Below are positions 9,717 to 23,178 of a stretch of DNA of 64,000 nucleotides, piece by piece. The translations under genes were made by a program, and so were the position numbers. This DNA is from Yamagishiella unicocca. Taxonomy: Eukaryota > Chlorophyta > Chlorophyceae > Chlamydomonadales > Volvocaceae. The notes beneath the pieces are model-generated. The model saw nothing but the letters and a program-made list of their open reading frames with translations. It did no database searches and was not told the origin of the DNA. The stretch spans positions 868,001-932,000 of the forward strand of contig BDSL01000015.1 in assembly GCA_003116995.1 (NCBI GenBank), read 5' to 3'. The first letter of the stretch is position 1; each line of letters opens with the position of its first letter.

Positions 9717-12700
9717 ATGTTTTGTGGAGCAAGCAGAGTTTGCCGCTCGGCCTGTTGGTTTGTCATTGTATTCGTCGTCAGTGCCTCCTACTTCATCGCG
9801 GGCAGTACTGTTGCTTTGGATGAAGAGCGACTGATTACATGCGTCGCTGACCTGGCTCGGGATGTTAGCAGGCAAGCTGCGGTTGGTCTAATTCATCGCA
9901 CAAAGTTTCGTTGGCTATTGTTCCGCCCGCCATCCAATTGCCAATGGTTGGCTTGCATCCTGTGGCCCCTAAACTATTGTGCAGGCCACTAGGCCACTGC
10001 GACCAGTACACTGGGTCACACCCTGTGTGAAATGGTCGCGTCCTTGCAGAACCGCCTTCACATCAGCTTTTGCATAAAATCCTGACATTCAACATACACC
10101 GGGGTGCATGTATTTCGATGAGGAGGGCGACATATGCATTTCATAATGTCGCATGCCGTGCGGTACCTCGGTTTGTGTCCAGACCTCGACCCCATCACTG
10201 GGCTGCACCCATGCCACGGGCGTGCGCCCTCTGACCCAATCATTGCTGTGCAGCGCCTACGGTTCGACATCAAACGCCACTGCACGCGATGGGAAGGTGG
10301 CTGACGTGGTCAACGACTTCGTGTCGTCATGCCTGCAACTGAGAGTGCAGCCTGCCCGGGTGAGGGGGACCAGGAAGTGCGCATGCCGCGATAACCCACG
10401 GGGGCGAGCGGGGCGAGCGCAGAAGGGACGTGTCTGACGACGGGACGAATAGGGGTGTGGAATTAAAGGCCAAGAAGCGCCGTGCGATGCATAAGGCCTC
10501 GAGGTGTATGGGCGGTGAGGTTTGTTTCGGTTGGGGAATGGCGAATGACGCGTGTGTAACTGCACAAGGTGCGGCATCTGAGCGCCGGCGGCGGCGTTGC
10601 TAAATGTAACCACGGCAAGAAGCGGGGCAGCCCACTGTCGCAACCAATTGGTGGGGTAGGCTTGGGTAGGCCGCTACTCTCGTTCCGCATCAATGTCCTG
10701 ATGCCTCACAAGCGACGGGCGTTGCAGTGGGCTCCAGTGCTAAACCTGGCTCGCTCCGTCTGTGGTTACGACCCGGCTGCAGGCCCTGCGAATCATGGTC
10801 CCTTTTAGGGGGGATCAACCTTTCCTAACTGAGTATGCCGCGAAGTTTGAGAACGCTACTGGCGTGAAGGTAGGTGTGAGGGTTAGCCACGCGTGTTGGA
10901 CGTGGGCCCCTCCGCTGCGGCTGGCATGGACTTCGGGCCGGGGGCGTCGTATGAGTTCCGCCGTACCGCCTGGCGGATTTTGCGCGCCGGGGGTGTGCGG
11001 TGCGTGCCAATGCCGGCTCCATCGCCAGCCAGTCCAGGATAGGGAGGGGTTGGAAGACGCGACTTGCCGACAGCACGCCCTACCGTTGCCGTGTTGCCGT
11101 TCTGCGCAGGTGGTCCTCAACGCAGTGAACTTTTTTGAGGTGAGGGGGGCTCGGGCCTTGCGAGTGCTTCCGGGAGGTTATGAGCATGGCGGCGGGGGGG
11201 GGGCTAGGGAGCGGGGTTGCCATGGAACAGGCCCCTTCAGGGAGCGACATCGCGTACGGTACCTGCTGGCTGCACGCCTGGCTGCGGGGTAGGCACCTTG
11301 CTTTGGGCGATGGGTTTTGCAGGGTGTGCCTTAAGGGGTGCGGCGGACGGTGGATTGTCGCGGGATAGCAACGTAGTATGCAGCGTGCACATGAGGTCTC
11401 GGTCCCATCCCATAGCTGGCGATGTTTATACTCGCCGCAGCAACCTGAGTAACTCCCGAAACGAGACGTCCCACGCTTCCGGCAACGCTAAGTTCAGCGG
11501 TGTGCTGTGAAGTTAATCGCGAGGTTCACCGCTCGCAGTCCAAACACAGCCCGCTGAGCCGGCACTGCTTGGACTCTGCAAGTGAATAGAGCACCCGGTG
11601 CGCTTCCTCCACCCGCTGCCGCTCCCAGATCGGCGTAGAAGCCAGGCAGGAGCTGCTATCCAACCTCACCGACTTTTCTGATGGCTGGGTTCTTGACCCA
11701 GGCGCCACCGGTACGTGGACGAGCTAGGACGAGCTAGGCATCGCTTCTTGGTTTTGCCTAGCTCCGCGCTTGCAAGCGCCTTTGTTGCAGCAACGCAAAG
11801 TCTGTGGTACCTTGGTTTCTCACTTCGCAGGGGAGCTCGCGGCGCTACAGGGATTTAAGAGCCTGGACGAATACATCCCAGAGGTGGGTGGCCGCGAGGG
11901 CGGATGCGATGCCCTGAGCCCGTGCGTGCGATTTCGGCAATTTTCCCTTCCTGACCCCCACCATTAGGTCACGACCCGCGTGTGATGCTAGTCTCTGCAA
12001 GTGACTGCAGCTTCAACACATATCGAAAGGGTCCAATGGATTTTGCGCCTGACCAGTTACCACGTTCGTCTCATTAGGAGACCCGAGTGAGGTTGGTTGG
12101 GCTCACGGCTGGACGGCGGCAGCGGCCTAGCGATGCGCCTTGACGCGTGTGCTGCTGCTGCCGCCACACACAGGACCCCTCTATCCGGTGGCTAGACTTC
12201 AGCAGGTTCTACCGGCAGGCCTCAGCCATCTATGACAGCAAGGTGCGAGCCCGGTCGGCACCGGAGGAAAGTCCAAAAGGGGCAAGGGATCCGTTAGATG
12301 ACACGATATAGATGACACGATACACAATTAGAGAGTAACAGCAGATGTTAGGCGGCACTACGGTAATTTGCGAGTCCGGTACTCGCTTCCTACCTGCCGC
12401 TCCGCTCTAGGCGGCTGGTGCGCCCTCCCCAGCTGCCTGGTGGCTGCCATTTTCGTTGTACCCTCACTTGCTGCTCTGCCGACGGACGTCTACCTCCCAG
12501 GTCATCAGCGTGCCTCTGGACGGCGACCTGCTGCTCATGTACTACAGGTAGGCGGGCAAGAGGGCCTTATGTACGAGGCGGGGACACGAAGCGTAGCCAC
12601 ATCGAGCTGGCTTGGTTTCCTAGCACCGCGTGCACGTGTCATGGGGTAAGGGAGCGGACTGAAGGAGGCGTGGTAAAACTGACCCATGGGTCGCTGTGTA

Positions 12701-15700
12701 AGCCAGCGTTGCGTCACCATCCAACACGACGTTGATGGGACGCGTGAGCCGGAGTTTGCTGGTGGTAGCAGTACCGTGCGACAGGCGCAGGAACCGATGT
12801 GAGGATGGGCCTTCCTGCCTTCCTGCCACGCCATAACGGACCGATCGACCATCGCATGTGCCTCCTGTTGCTTCCCGTGGGCGGTGGAGACCTGATATCT
12901 TAAAGAGCTGCTGGCATCGTAGTGCAGGGCCACAATGGGGCATTTTAGAGCTGGATCTAGCCATGTTGGTGTTGAGGACCCGGTGAATTACCAACCAACA
13001 TCCGGTAACGTATTGTACCCGAAATTGTCCGTACTTGCGTTCCCTCCAACCTGATTTTCAGGAGCGACCTGTTCCGGCGCTACAACCTGTCAGTGCCCGT
13101 CACGTGGGAGGACTTCGTGGATCTGGCCGTACGGATGAACGGCACCAAGACGAATGCCAACGGAACGCGAGATCTGTACGGCGTCTGCTTCGATAACGGC
13201 CCGCCAGTGTGTAAGGCTAACTTTTTAATAATTGCCATGGTAGCGCCGTATTTGCAGTACCGGGGTACTCAGCAGGGCGTCTTCTTCGACCCCGACACCA
13301 TGCGGCCCCTCGCCGACACCGCGGCCATGGCCCGAGCGGTGCAGCACTACCTGCGGCTGTTTGCGGTGCAGTCCAGGGAGGCCAGCTGCTCGGGGAGCAA
13401 CTCCCTCTTCAGCAGCGGCCAGTGCCTGATGACCATCAACTGGGGTGGGTCGGGTTGGCTGGGGTTGGCGAGGAGCACTTGTCAAGATCGGGCAGCATCG
13501 GAATGCGCGAGGGGCGGGGCTGATGTGAGCCACTACCTACCCCTGTCAAAAGGGTGCGAAGCGGGCTCCTGGGAATAACGGCCTTCGCCCCCGTGCCTCA
13601 CCGCACCGTGCCTCACCGCACCGTGCCTCACGGACTTAGTGCCGCACTGTGCCTCACGGACTTCGTGCCTCTGCGTGGGTTTCCTATTTTGCGCAGGTGA
13701 TGAGTTCAAGGCCAACGCGCAAACGAACGGCTCGTCCAGCTGGGCTTCCCACGGCTGGGAGCTGGGCGTGGCTCGGCTGCCGGGGGCAACTGAGGTCCTG
13801 GACCGAGCCACGGGGAGGCTGATGCCGTGCACGAGCCAGGACACGTGCCCCTACGCCAGGCCCGTTGAGCTGGCCAACGGCACCTCAGCACTCGTCAACT
13901 TTGCTCCCTACAGCGCGTTCGGCGGCTGGGCAGGCGCCGTCTCCCGCATCGCCCCACCGGAGTACCAGCGCAGGGCCTACCAGTTCTTCGCGTACGTCGC
14001 ACAGCCGGAGAACAGCTGGCGCGATGTGCTGGACCCCAACACGGGCATCGACCCCTACAGGCTCAGCCAGCTGGAGGTGGACGGGCCCAACTTCGCCAGG
14101 TGGACGGACGCCGGGTACGATCCCGCTGCCAGCCGTGCCTACCTGTCCGCCATACGGGAGGCGCTGGAGAGCGAAAACATGGTCCTCGACTCCCGGATGG
14201 AGTGAGTGGGGGCGGTTGGTGGCGGTAGCAACTGGCTGGATGCTGGGCATTCTCAATGTGCGTATCTATGGCTAACAAATTGGCGCTTAGGGTTTATGGG
14301 TTTTAAGATAAACCCTCAGCACGGCGGCGTTTGGGACGCTGAGTGCATGAAAAGGACAAGGCCGGGTGCTGGTTGGTTTAGTCAGGTGCGCCCGTCCACA
14401 GAAAACCGGCCGACCCACCCACCGCAGCGCCCCACCACCTGAACCTGCCGTGTGTTGCCGACTGTCTGGTGCAGGTATGTTGCGGCGCCGTACCGACTGA
14501 TGATCGAGGCTGGGCTACATAACCTTACTTGGAACGCCGCCCCAAACGTGACGCTATCTGGGATGCTGCACAGCCTCCAGGCGCAGATGGTCGCGGGGCT
14601 GACGGCATCGGGGAGCCTCGACAGCCTCCAGCGCCAGTACTGCCGGATCATCGGCTGCAAGCTGGCAGCGGCACCTGCACCCGCGGCTCCTCCCCTTCCC
14701 GAGGACCTACGAGGTGCGTGTGGCCACGCCTTACCGGCTGGGTCTCCAGGCAGGGGTGTGCTGCCTCCCTTCCAGGCGGGAGGGGTCCAATCCCGCTTCT
14801 GTCATCGCCGCAGTTCAAGTTTCAAAGGGCGTCATCGGCGCCGCAGTCGCTACATCGCTGGTGGTGGTGCTGCTGGCGGCCGCACTGGGCTTGGTGATGT
14901 GGCGGCGGGCGGCGCAGCACCGCCACCTGCTGACGAGGGGCGTGAAGGCCCCGGGGGCGGGGCCGGCAACCACGCTGTTGATCACAGGTGCGGTGACACT
15001 GCTTGACAAAAGTACCTTTGTGCGGCACGTTTGTGTGGTACGTTTATGTGGTACGGCTGTGCGGTACGATTGTGCGGTACGGCTGTGCGGTACGTTTATG
15101 TGGTACGGCTGTGCGGTACGGCTGTGCGTTGTAGTTGTACCTTTGTGCTCAATGGGCGGATATAAAACGGTTGATATTGCGACACCCAAACTACAGTCGT
15201 GGTGCTACTGCACCGGCGGTGCGATCCTATTTGTGTCTTCTCCTCAACTGTCAGAGCACGCTCTGTACGCTGACGGCCTCACACCTCCCGTTCCATGCCC
15301 CTCTTCCGCCGCAGACATCGAGTCGAGGTGAGCGGCGCCTGAGACCGACCAGCAGCATCAGCTCAGCCACGCGCTTGGCCTCGGCTGGCACGATCCGCAA
15401 TGCAGCAGCACCGGCACCTCCCACTGCACGACAGCAGGGGCACGGGCATGCGGACAAGGGGCCACTGTGTCGCTGGCGCCAGGGTGTGGCTGTGGGTTTG
15501 TTTGTTTTACGCACAGTCCGGGTTGCCATCCCACGTGTTCGGTGTCGTGGGCTCGCTGAATGCCATGTTGCCCTCCCCGCCCGACCCCAACTCGAACGGC
15601 AGCACCACGCTGTGGGAGCTGCTCCCGGAGGCGGCCATGGGCAAGGCCGTGGAGGTCCACCACTCGGTGGTGCGGGCAGCCCTGGCTCGCTTCTCAGGCT

Positions 15701-18700
15701 ACGAGAGCGCGACGGAGGTGCGAGGGACGAAGGGGGCCCGCTGGAGGTGGGAGGGAGGGGACGGAGGTGGGGTGGAAGGGGGGGACGGAGGTGGAAGGGA
15801 AGGGGACGGAAGTGGGAGGGAAGGGGGGAAGGACCGGGTCAGGTTGCCTGTGACCCCAGGGTGTGTACGCGGTTTCGCAGTGGACTGACTCACTGAGGTG
15901 GTCAGCGCGGTTTCGCAGTGGACGAGTAACTGGAGGGTGCGCACGCCAGCCGCAAGAACATTGTGATGCAGCACAGCCGGAGGTGCCTGGCTCCCCACAA
16001 GCATAGCTTGACCTCAGCTCCATTATGAACCAGGCAGGTGCTTCGGGCGCCTGTGGAGCCGTGTTTTGTGAGATTGTTTCTCCCTGGCCGTGAGTGATGC
16101 ACGCCAAGCCCTCTGTCCGGTCGCCAGCCCACGCCCGCCCCTCCTTAATACTACTCCCTACTCCACCCCCCGACACTCCTCCACCCGACACCCCCTGTCC
16201 AGGGCGACTCGTTCATCTGCGCCTTCCACACCGCCGCTGATGCGGTGCATTGCGCGGCGCACATCCAGCAGGTACGACCACCCTGAGGGGGGGATCGTGC
16301 CCGTGCCGCAAAGCTCCTGCCACGTCATCCTGCTTTCCTGCGTGTACGGGCGGTACCTCGGCGCGGCAGTGGACGCGTCACGTCGAGCGCGTCTGGTGCG
16401 TGCATCAGCGTACGACAAGGTGACGCACCCACCCTGGAGTCGCGCTCCCACCCACGGCCCCAACCGCAGGCACTCGTGTTTGCTCCCTGGCCGCCCGAGC
16501 TGCTGGCTTGCAGCGGCTCGCCCGCTGCCGCGGAGGAGGTGCTGACTCCCGGCCCCCGCTGCAGCGATGTCACTGCCATGCTGCTGGGCGACACACGGGT
16601 CTCCTTCAACATCACCAGGCAGCACCAACAACAGCAGCATAAGAGGCTGGTCTTCCCGGTGGGCCGCCCCTCCTCCTCGGGCAACGCCGCAGCGGCGGGT
16701 GCTCCAGCCCCCTTCCAGCGGTGGCCCTCAGCGGTGCACCCTCCTGTGCCTTCTCGGGCGGTGCCTGGTGGACCGCCGTCTTCGGCCGCGGCTGCGCAGC
16801 CCGCCTACACCATGCTCGCCGCCGGCGACTCCACTCCACTAGATGAAGCCGCCTCCGGCAACGTGCCCACTGTCGACCCTCAAGACAAGTGCGATGATTC
16901 TGGGGCGCTAGGGAACATCCAGATAGTCATAAGTGGCGAGATGGAGGCACAGCAAGCAGAGCGGCTGCCTCGGAGCTACGGCTGTGACGGCGAGGAGGTG
17001 CAGACCGACGGCCTCGTCGCTTCCCCCTTGAAACCTCCGAGGATGGCCGGACTGCGTTCGCCGCCCTTTGGGCGGTGCAGCGAAGGGGCGTCCCCATCGC
17101 CCGCCGCCGGCAGAAGCCATACCACCGGCCAGTTGCACTTCGGGATCGGCGGGTCGCAGGCCGACACCGCTGCAGGCGCCTTCAGGTCGCAGGAAGCAGA
17201 CGCCGACCCGGCGCGGCTGTGCCTGATCGACTGCATCAAAATGGCGTGGCCCGGCGCGGGGAATGGCGGTTTGCTGCCTGCAGCAGCGTCCTTACTGGTC
17301 GGCCCCTATCGGCAAGGCAGCCCCAGCGCCAGCATCAACAGCCTCGGTGGCGATGCAAGCTGGCACAATCCCTCGGGCCATGCCTCCCTTGGGGCACCCC
17401 AACGCCAGGCCAGCCAGACTCCGTCGTCGCAAGCGACGAGCGTGTCGATGATGCTCCACAAGTTTGTGATGCAGCGCAACCGTGAGCCTCGACTGCCCTG
17501 TAGCGACGGAAAGGCCTTGTTTGGCACCGGGAGCGGCAGAGCCACAGCCACGGGTGGTTCGGGCGGCGTCCGTGCCTCCGTGCTGTTGTTCCGGGGCCTC
17601 CGCGTGCGGATGGGTTTGGCCACCGGCGTGCCCTGCGCCACCGACGTGTCGTACGTAGCCGGCGAGGCGCGCATGCACTACAGCGGCGCCGGCATGCGCC
17701 TGGCTCGCGCCATACAGTCGGCTGCGGCTGGCGGCCAGGTGAGGGTGCGGGGGCGGCTGCGGCTGGGTGGTATGGGCTGCGCCTGAACCTGTACCTGCGC
17801 GCCACCTGCTGCCCTTACCGGCCTTCGTTGCAACTACCAAATCCACGTTCCCGCGACGCTCCGACTCACCCAACCCCTCCCGGTCGACCCCGGCAGGTGC
17901 TCCTGAGCGACTCTACGTTTGCGGCTCTGCGGGAGGAGCCGGGCAAGCTGTCTGGCCCTTCTGCGGCCCTGCTGGTGCTGCACATGGGGCTGCACGAGCT
18001 GGTGGAGGGCGGCGACCTGGCCCCCCAGCAGGTCTACCAGGCGGTGTCGCAGCGGCTGGGGGGCAGGCTGGCGCTGCTGCCGCCGTTGAAGGTCAGGTAT
18101 GTGGGCGGCGGGCCGCCGGGGGGAGGGGGCGCTGCGCGGCAGAGGAGTGGAAAGTGAGGGAGTAAAGCATGGAAGACGCTGCAGATGGGCCTCGAGAAAC
18201 AGGGTCTCAGACGGGAATTGTAAGAATGAGTATCCTAGTGACCTGGCTGCTAAGCAGGTGTCCGGCACAAGGCCCAACCCACAAGCGCCCTCTCATCTCC
18301 TGCTCGCCCCCTCCCCGTTGGCCCGCACCGCCCCAGGTCCACCTTCGCCACGGGGGTGCTGAGCGCCCCTGTGGGCTGCGCTGCGGTGGCGTTCATGTAC
18401 GCAGTGGGAGCTGACAGCCTGCTGGCCTGGGACGCGGCGGTGGCGAGGCAGGCGCTGGAGCTGCTGGAGAAGGCGTTCGAGAGGGAGGTGATGCGAGTCA
18501 ACGAGGCGGGAGGAGGAGGATACATTGTGAGTTTGGGGCGCCCGGGAGAACCATTAGCAGTACCAAGAGCAGTAGGGAAACGCAACGCTCAGAAAAGGAG
18601 CGGCAGCGTGCACCCTCTATCTCCTGGAGTCCATGTGCATCGTCCACGGCTGACCACCCGCTTCCTAACTGTCTTACTACGGCTGGTGCTTGACATCGCA

Positions 18701-20043
18701 ATCCTGCTTTCATACCCGTGTCCTTGCTGCAACGGGCATGAATGTTCGGTGAAGGAAGTGTTGAGGATTATGCAAGAAGGCTCACTCTCCTAAAACCCTT
18801 AACCCCGCAAATCCCAATAACACACTGCCTTGCTGACGTCTTGTGGCGTCAGCATTTCGCACCGTCATCGCCTGCTCTAACACGCCTTGCGTCGACCCCT
18901 GTATGCACTTCACGACTTGCAGGTGGAAGCCACGGGCGGCTTGTTACTGGCCGTCTTCGCTGATCCGGCCCTGGCGGTGTCCTGCTGCCTGGCGGCGGTG
19001 GCGGCCATGCCCACAGTTAGCTGGCCGGAGGCACTGATGGAGAACGCGCTTTGCGAGGAGCTGACGGTGGCGGGGGTGGATGCGGAAGGCAGGCTGGTGC
19101 AGACGGTGCTGTTTCGGGGCTTGCGGATCAAGGTATGTTGGGGGGGCTGGAGTCCGAGGGCGGCACCACGGATAAGATGGGACGGAACACTGTAGGGAGA
19201 TCTAATGACCCCCCGCCGCCCCCGTATCGGTACTCGCAGGCCGGCCTGGACTACGGATCTGTGCGCGCCACCATCAACGGCGCCACGGGCAGGCTGACCT
19301 ACCGCGGCCGAGTCATGAACCGGGCGGCACGCATTGCCAGCAGGGCCACGTCGGGGCAGGTGGGTGGGCGGGGTGAGGAGGGAAGCTGTGCGCCAGCCCA
19401 TCGAGCATATCTTCGATGGTAACCAGCCTCAAGATGGCAGTTGGAATGAACTGCGGCGCCTACAATCCGCGCGCGAAAATTTACTGTGAGCCTCCTGCGA
19501 GGTACAATTATAACTTGCCTGGTCAGCGACTGCGTCATGCCGCCAGAAGCCCTCGCCGCACCTCGACCTGCGGCCCCCGCCAACAACGCGTAGCACCTCT
19601 CCAAAACGTGCTCAGGTAGCCGGCCGCGCGCGCCGGTTACACGCCGCCATCGGAAAAAGAAGCGGACGAGGCGGGGCCGGATACCTGCCTGCCTGGGGTC
19701 GTCTGAGGCACCTGTATCACTATTGCCCCTCCCATCATTGTCATCATCACCTCGTGTGATCCACCAGGTGCTCTGCTCGCGCGACTTGTGGCATCCGGCG
19801 TCTAAAACCTCGGGGCCGCATCCGCAAATCGCAGCGATGAGCGTGGGAACCGCCTCGCTCAAAGGGGTTCCGGAGCCAGTGGAGCTGCTCGTGTGCCAAC
19901 AGGCGCTGGCCCCGCCGCCGCCGGGGGAGATGAAGGGTGGCTTGCTCAGCTTGCGCGGCAGCTTGCATGGCATGTTGACGATGGGCCTTGGTGGATCCAA
20001 TGGTGGCCCCACAGTTGGATCCACTGGGAACCACGTGCCGTAA
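9717..20043 (+). CDS. Receptor-type nucleotide cyclase: solute-binding ectodomain, membrane helix, two class III cyclase domains
   Basis: The 21 exons are 9717-9871, 10254-10359, 10783-10869, 11110-11139, 11629-11710, 11831-11883, 12174-12242, 12501-12547, 13062-13444, 13697-14201, 14475-14713, 14814-14987, 15315-15327 (13 bp), 15603-15717, 16203-16271, 16470-17738, 17897-18096, 18337-18526, 18923-19132, 19240-19359 and 19768-20043. Phases agree at every junction, giving 4392 nt and 1463 aa. Intron 1 uses a GC donor (AG|GCAAGC). Residues ~1-32 are a signal peptide. Residues ~88-560 resemble bacterial family 1 extracellular solute-binding proteins (LRIMVPFRGDQPF, DGWVLDP, VPVTWEDFVDLA). A single helix lies at ~592-614. 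The first cyclase domain opens with TDIESSTTLWE and has both metal-site Asp (D644, D688), interrupted by ~330 low-complexity residues. The second lacks both Asp but keeps N1359 and R1363. It probably makes a cyclic nucleotide in response to an extracellular ligand; cAMP versus cGMP is not decided. Confidence 0.88.
13591..13671. repeat. Intronic 15-bp minisatellite
   Basis: CCGTGCCTCACCGCA is repeated three times, then diverges, within the cyclase intron 13445-13696. Confidence 0.7.
15019..15127. repeat. Intronic TGCGGTACG-type minisatellite
   Basis: Units of about 13-15 bp built on TGCGGTACG/TGTGGTACG repeat for roughly 110 bp in the cyclase intron 14988-15314. Confidence 0.7.
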
Positions 20044-21098
20044 AGGTAGGGTGAGTGAGTGGTCACAAACCAAGTCTCGTTCGCAACAGCCTCTTGGTTG
20101 ACTTGGTGGGGAGGAGCGGGTGGGAAATCGGGTCCCAGCGGCCAGGTATATATTATTGGGGCTGACAAGATACCCACCCTCACGACCGTCTGGACAGCGC
20201 TAGACAGCAGCAGGCGCAACTTCATCAGTCTACATCGCAACCTCGTCGGTATGCAATAACCAACTTCGCCAGATTACATCAGCTTTACCGGTCGACGACT
20301 TAAGCACAAATAACGCGCCGTTATGCGTCGTGGACGGTTTGAACGAGGTTCGTTATTCGTCTGTCTGGAGCATCGCACCGAGCGGTGCGCCAGGCAGCTA
20401 CATCTGTGCCGCGAGTGCGCGTATTGATCGGCCCTGATGTGCCTTACTTGCCTGTGCCTAGGAACTTCCTAGGAAGCTTTTGCTTCATGGTTTAGCGGGT
20501 CGTTCAATAACGATCAGGGAGGCCGCCTTAATTTTTTACTCTAGTATGCCTCGCACCTCGTGTACGTGCTGATGGTGGCAAGGCCATGGCATACATACCG
20601 TACGGCTCTGTTAGGCTGCGTGAATCGCGGCCGTCGCGGGCTATTGGCATGTCGGTCAGTGTTCTTCATTCCGCGCGGCCTATCTCGTCCGTTCGTTCCT
20701 TGGCGGCATGGCGCACGTGAATAAAAACGGTCGAGGCGATCTTGGTCTTCAGCGTGGTGACGCACGCGTGTAGTGTCAGTGCGCCGGACGAGTCAGTGTA
20801 CCCGACGTCTGAACAAAGCGCCCGTCGCGGTTGGCTCGATGTAGATGGAAAGCAGGTAGGGCGCGTGATGCTTGCCGGCTAGGCTAGTGGTGACGCTTCA
20901 GTCTGTTCATCCCTGTCGCCCGAATCGCTGGCGCCTCAAAGTGGCGGCCGGGTCGGTAAGAGCAGGCAGGGTGTCGACGCTAAGCACGCACGCAGCCGCG
21001 TGCATGTCGCAGCCGTGTTGTGCTCATTCATCGCTGTGCCGAAGAATTCGCAAGCAAACACAATACAATTGAAAGGCACGGCCGTAGAAGTAGTACTT

Positions 21099-21135
21099 GT
21101 TGCAGTGGGCTCCAGGCCAAAAGGCAGAACCAGGA
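21099..21135 (-). repeat. Repeat family A, diverged end
   Basis: GTTGCAGTGGGCTCCAGGCC follows a GTAGAAGTAGTA microsatellite, as at the other family A ends. Confidence 0.6.
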
Positions 21136-23178
21136 AATACGGTTCAGGACAGGGTTGCGTGCTGCTCCTGTATGGTGCCTCTGTGACATTTAGTTTGTTG
21201 CCGTACTGATAGTAGGAGGACTTGGTGGTTTGGTGGTACCCTGACACTGCCAGCAGGGGGGCACACTGGTTGTTGGTTCGCTCGGCAGCGGGTGACGCCC
21301 ATCGACTTTGTGCGCTTGACAGTATTTTGCTAATCTGTACAGGCATCGTCCTAGTGCGCAGCTTCGTTAGTTTAGCGGGGTCTGACACTGGGAGGGCACG
21401 ATTTGCAGCACTCATACACACCAGTCGATAGAGGAGCTCGTATGCCAACGGCTGGATTGAGCGGCGGTGCCTGGTGGTAGCAATGGTGCAGGGCGATGGT
21501 AATGTCCCTAAACGCCGGGGTACTAACACCGGTCCCCACAAGGGAACCAGAGGGATTATGCGCATTTGAAGGACGTAGCTGCCTGCGGGGTGGCCCCGCT
21601 GCAAGACGCGTGCGTCCGGGGACGCTTGTGGTGATCAACGCCTATCAACAACACAGGTCGGACTTGTTCGGATTCACCTTGCTGCTGGTGCTTCCGGAGC
21701 TGCTGGTATTATCAGCCGGTGACCTTCACTTCTGCTCGCTGTTCCAGCAAAGAAAGGACAGCCTGGGTTGTTCCGTGCGCAACCTATTTATTGCCCCCTC
21801 ATGTCGGTAAGCGACTCGGCCGGTCGGCCTGTCACGGCCATGTTCCGCTGGTCACCTGGTCGCGCCTGACAACAGATGCTTCCGCTGCCAGACGTGGCCC
21901 CGTACGATATTTTGAGATATTACGTACCTACTTGATCTACCTGCTGGCTGGTGTTAAGGTGGTTTGCCATTGGTGCGATGCGGTTTGTCTCTGTCTCTTT
22001 CGTCTCCTGGGGAGTCCGGCGCATCGGCCAATGATCCTGCATCACTGTAACAAATACCGTATTAGTACCTAGTTGTGATCCCTGCATACTACGTTTGTAG
22101 ATGTACCACGGATAGTGGGGCCATGTGGGCTACTTCCCCTTGTGTGGTTGGTGCTGCTGTTTGTTCTCTGGGTCCTTGTTCGGGGTTTCTGCTGGTTTGC
22201 CGTGTCATCCCCGAAGGAGGGCCCAATCCAACGGCGGATGGCACGATCCTGGAGATCAAACCCAGGGAGAACAAGAGAGCCACCAACCTCCGACCTCTGC
22301 TGGGCCGCAGACATAAACCTGTGCCCAATTTCCATGTATTGAAATTGTCTACCTCCCAGGCCACAAATGCACACATCCAGGCCCCAATTTCCATGAGAGC
22401 GCTTACCGGTACTGTTTCTGAAGTGCGGTTCGCGCGTCGCCGATCGCTGTCATCGCACGTCGACAACGAACTCGAGAAGACAGCATGCTTGTACTACCAC
22501 TCAAGGGGGATGCCGCGCTGCGAGCCTGGCGATAACCGATGAACATGGTTCAAGGAGGGTGGTCAGAAGGCGCGGTTACATCGTCCCGTGAGACATACCG
22601 GCCACTAACCGCTTCTGCGTTCCCAACGTAACCGTCTAACTTTCCTAAGAACCAGCCTTACCGGCAGCTTCGCAATGGGCTCCCACAAGTATGTATGTAC
22701 GCGCTGGCCGCTGCCCAACCATCCATGGACCACCTGTGTCGCCACAGCACTGCAACCGTCGCTAGGCGGCTCCGACACCACACGACCGTAACCGTTACAA
22801 GAACGACCGCGAGCCGAGACATCACCACTATTTCTTCAGTGTCCGGCGATGTGCCCGGTGGTTCCATCTCCTGGTCTGCAGCAGGCCGGATCCCACTGTA
22901 GCAAGTACGACTCCTACTACTCCTAGCTGGCTCTGCGCAGCCGAGGCCCCGCCGCTCGCCCCGACCTGCGACGCAGCGTGGACGCCAACCAGCCAGTGGC
23001 TCGGGAGGCCCACTGACGAGGACCGCTGCTGCGGCCGCTGTCCAATACTGTCGCCGCCATTACTCCTTGAATTGAAATAAAACTCGAATATTGTCAATAT
23101 CAGAAACTCATGCGTCATTAACGTTCAGAAGTAAAAGCACGTGGGTGACATTACTTATTGCTGTCGCCAGAATGTCAC

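Noticed and set aside
20936..21604. 222-codon minus-strand frame
   Set aside because: It crosses a family A repeat end at 21099 and its matching part (LPFGLEP, TSTTSTA) is a translation of that terminus.
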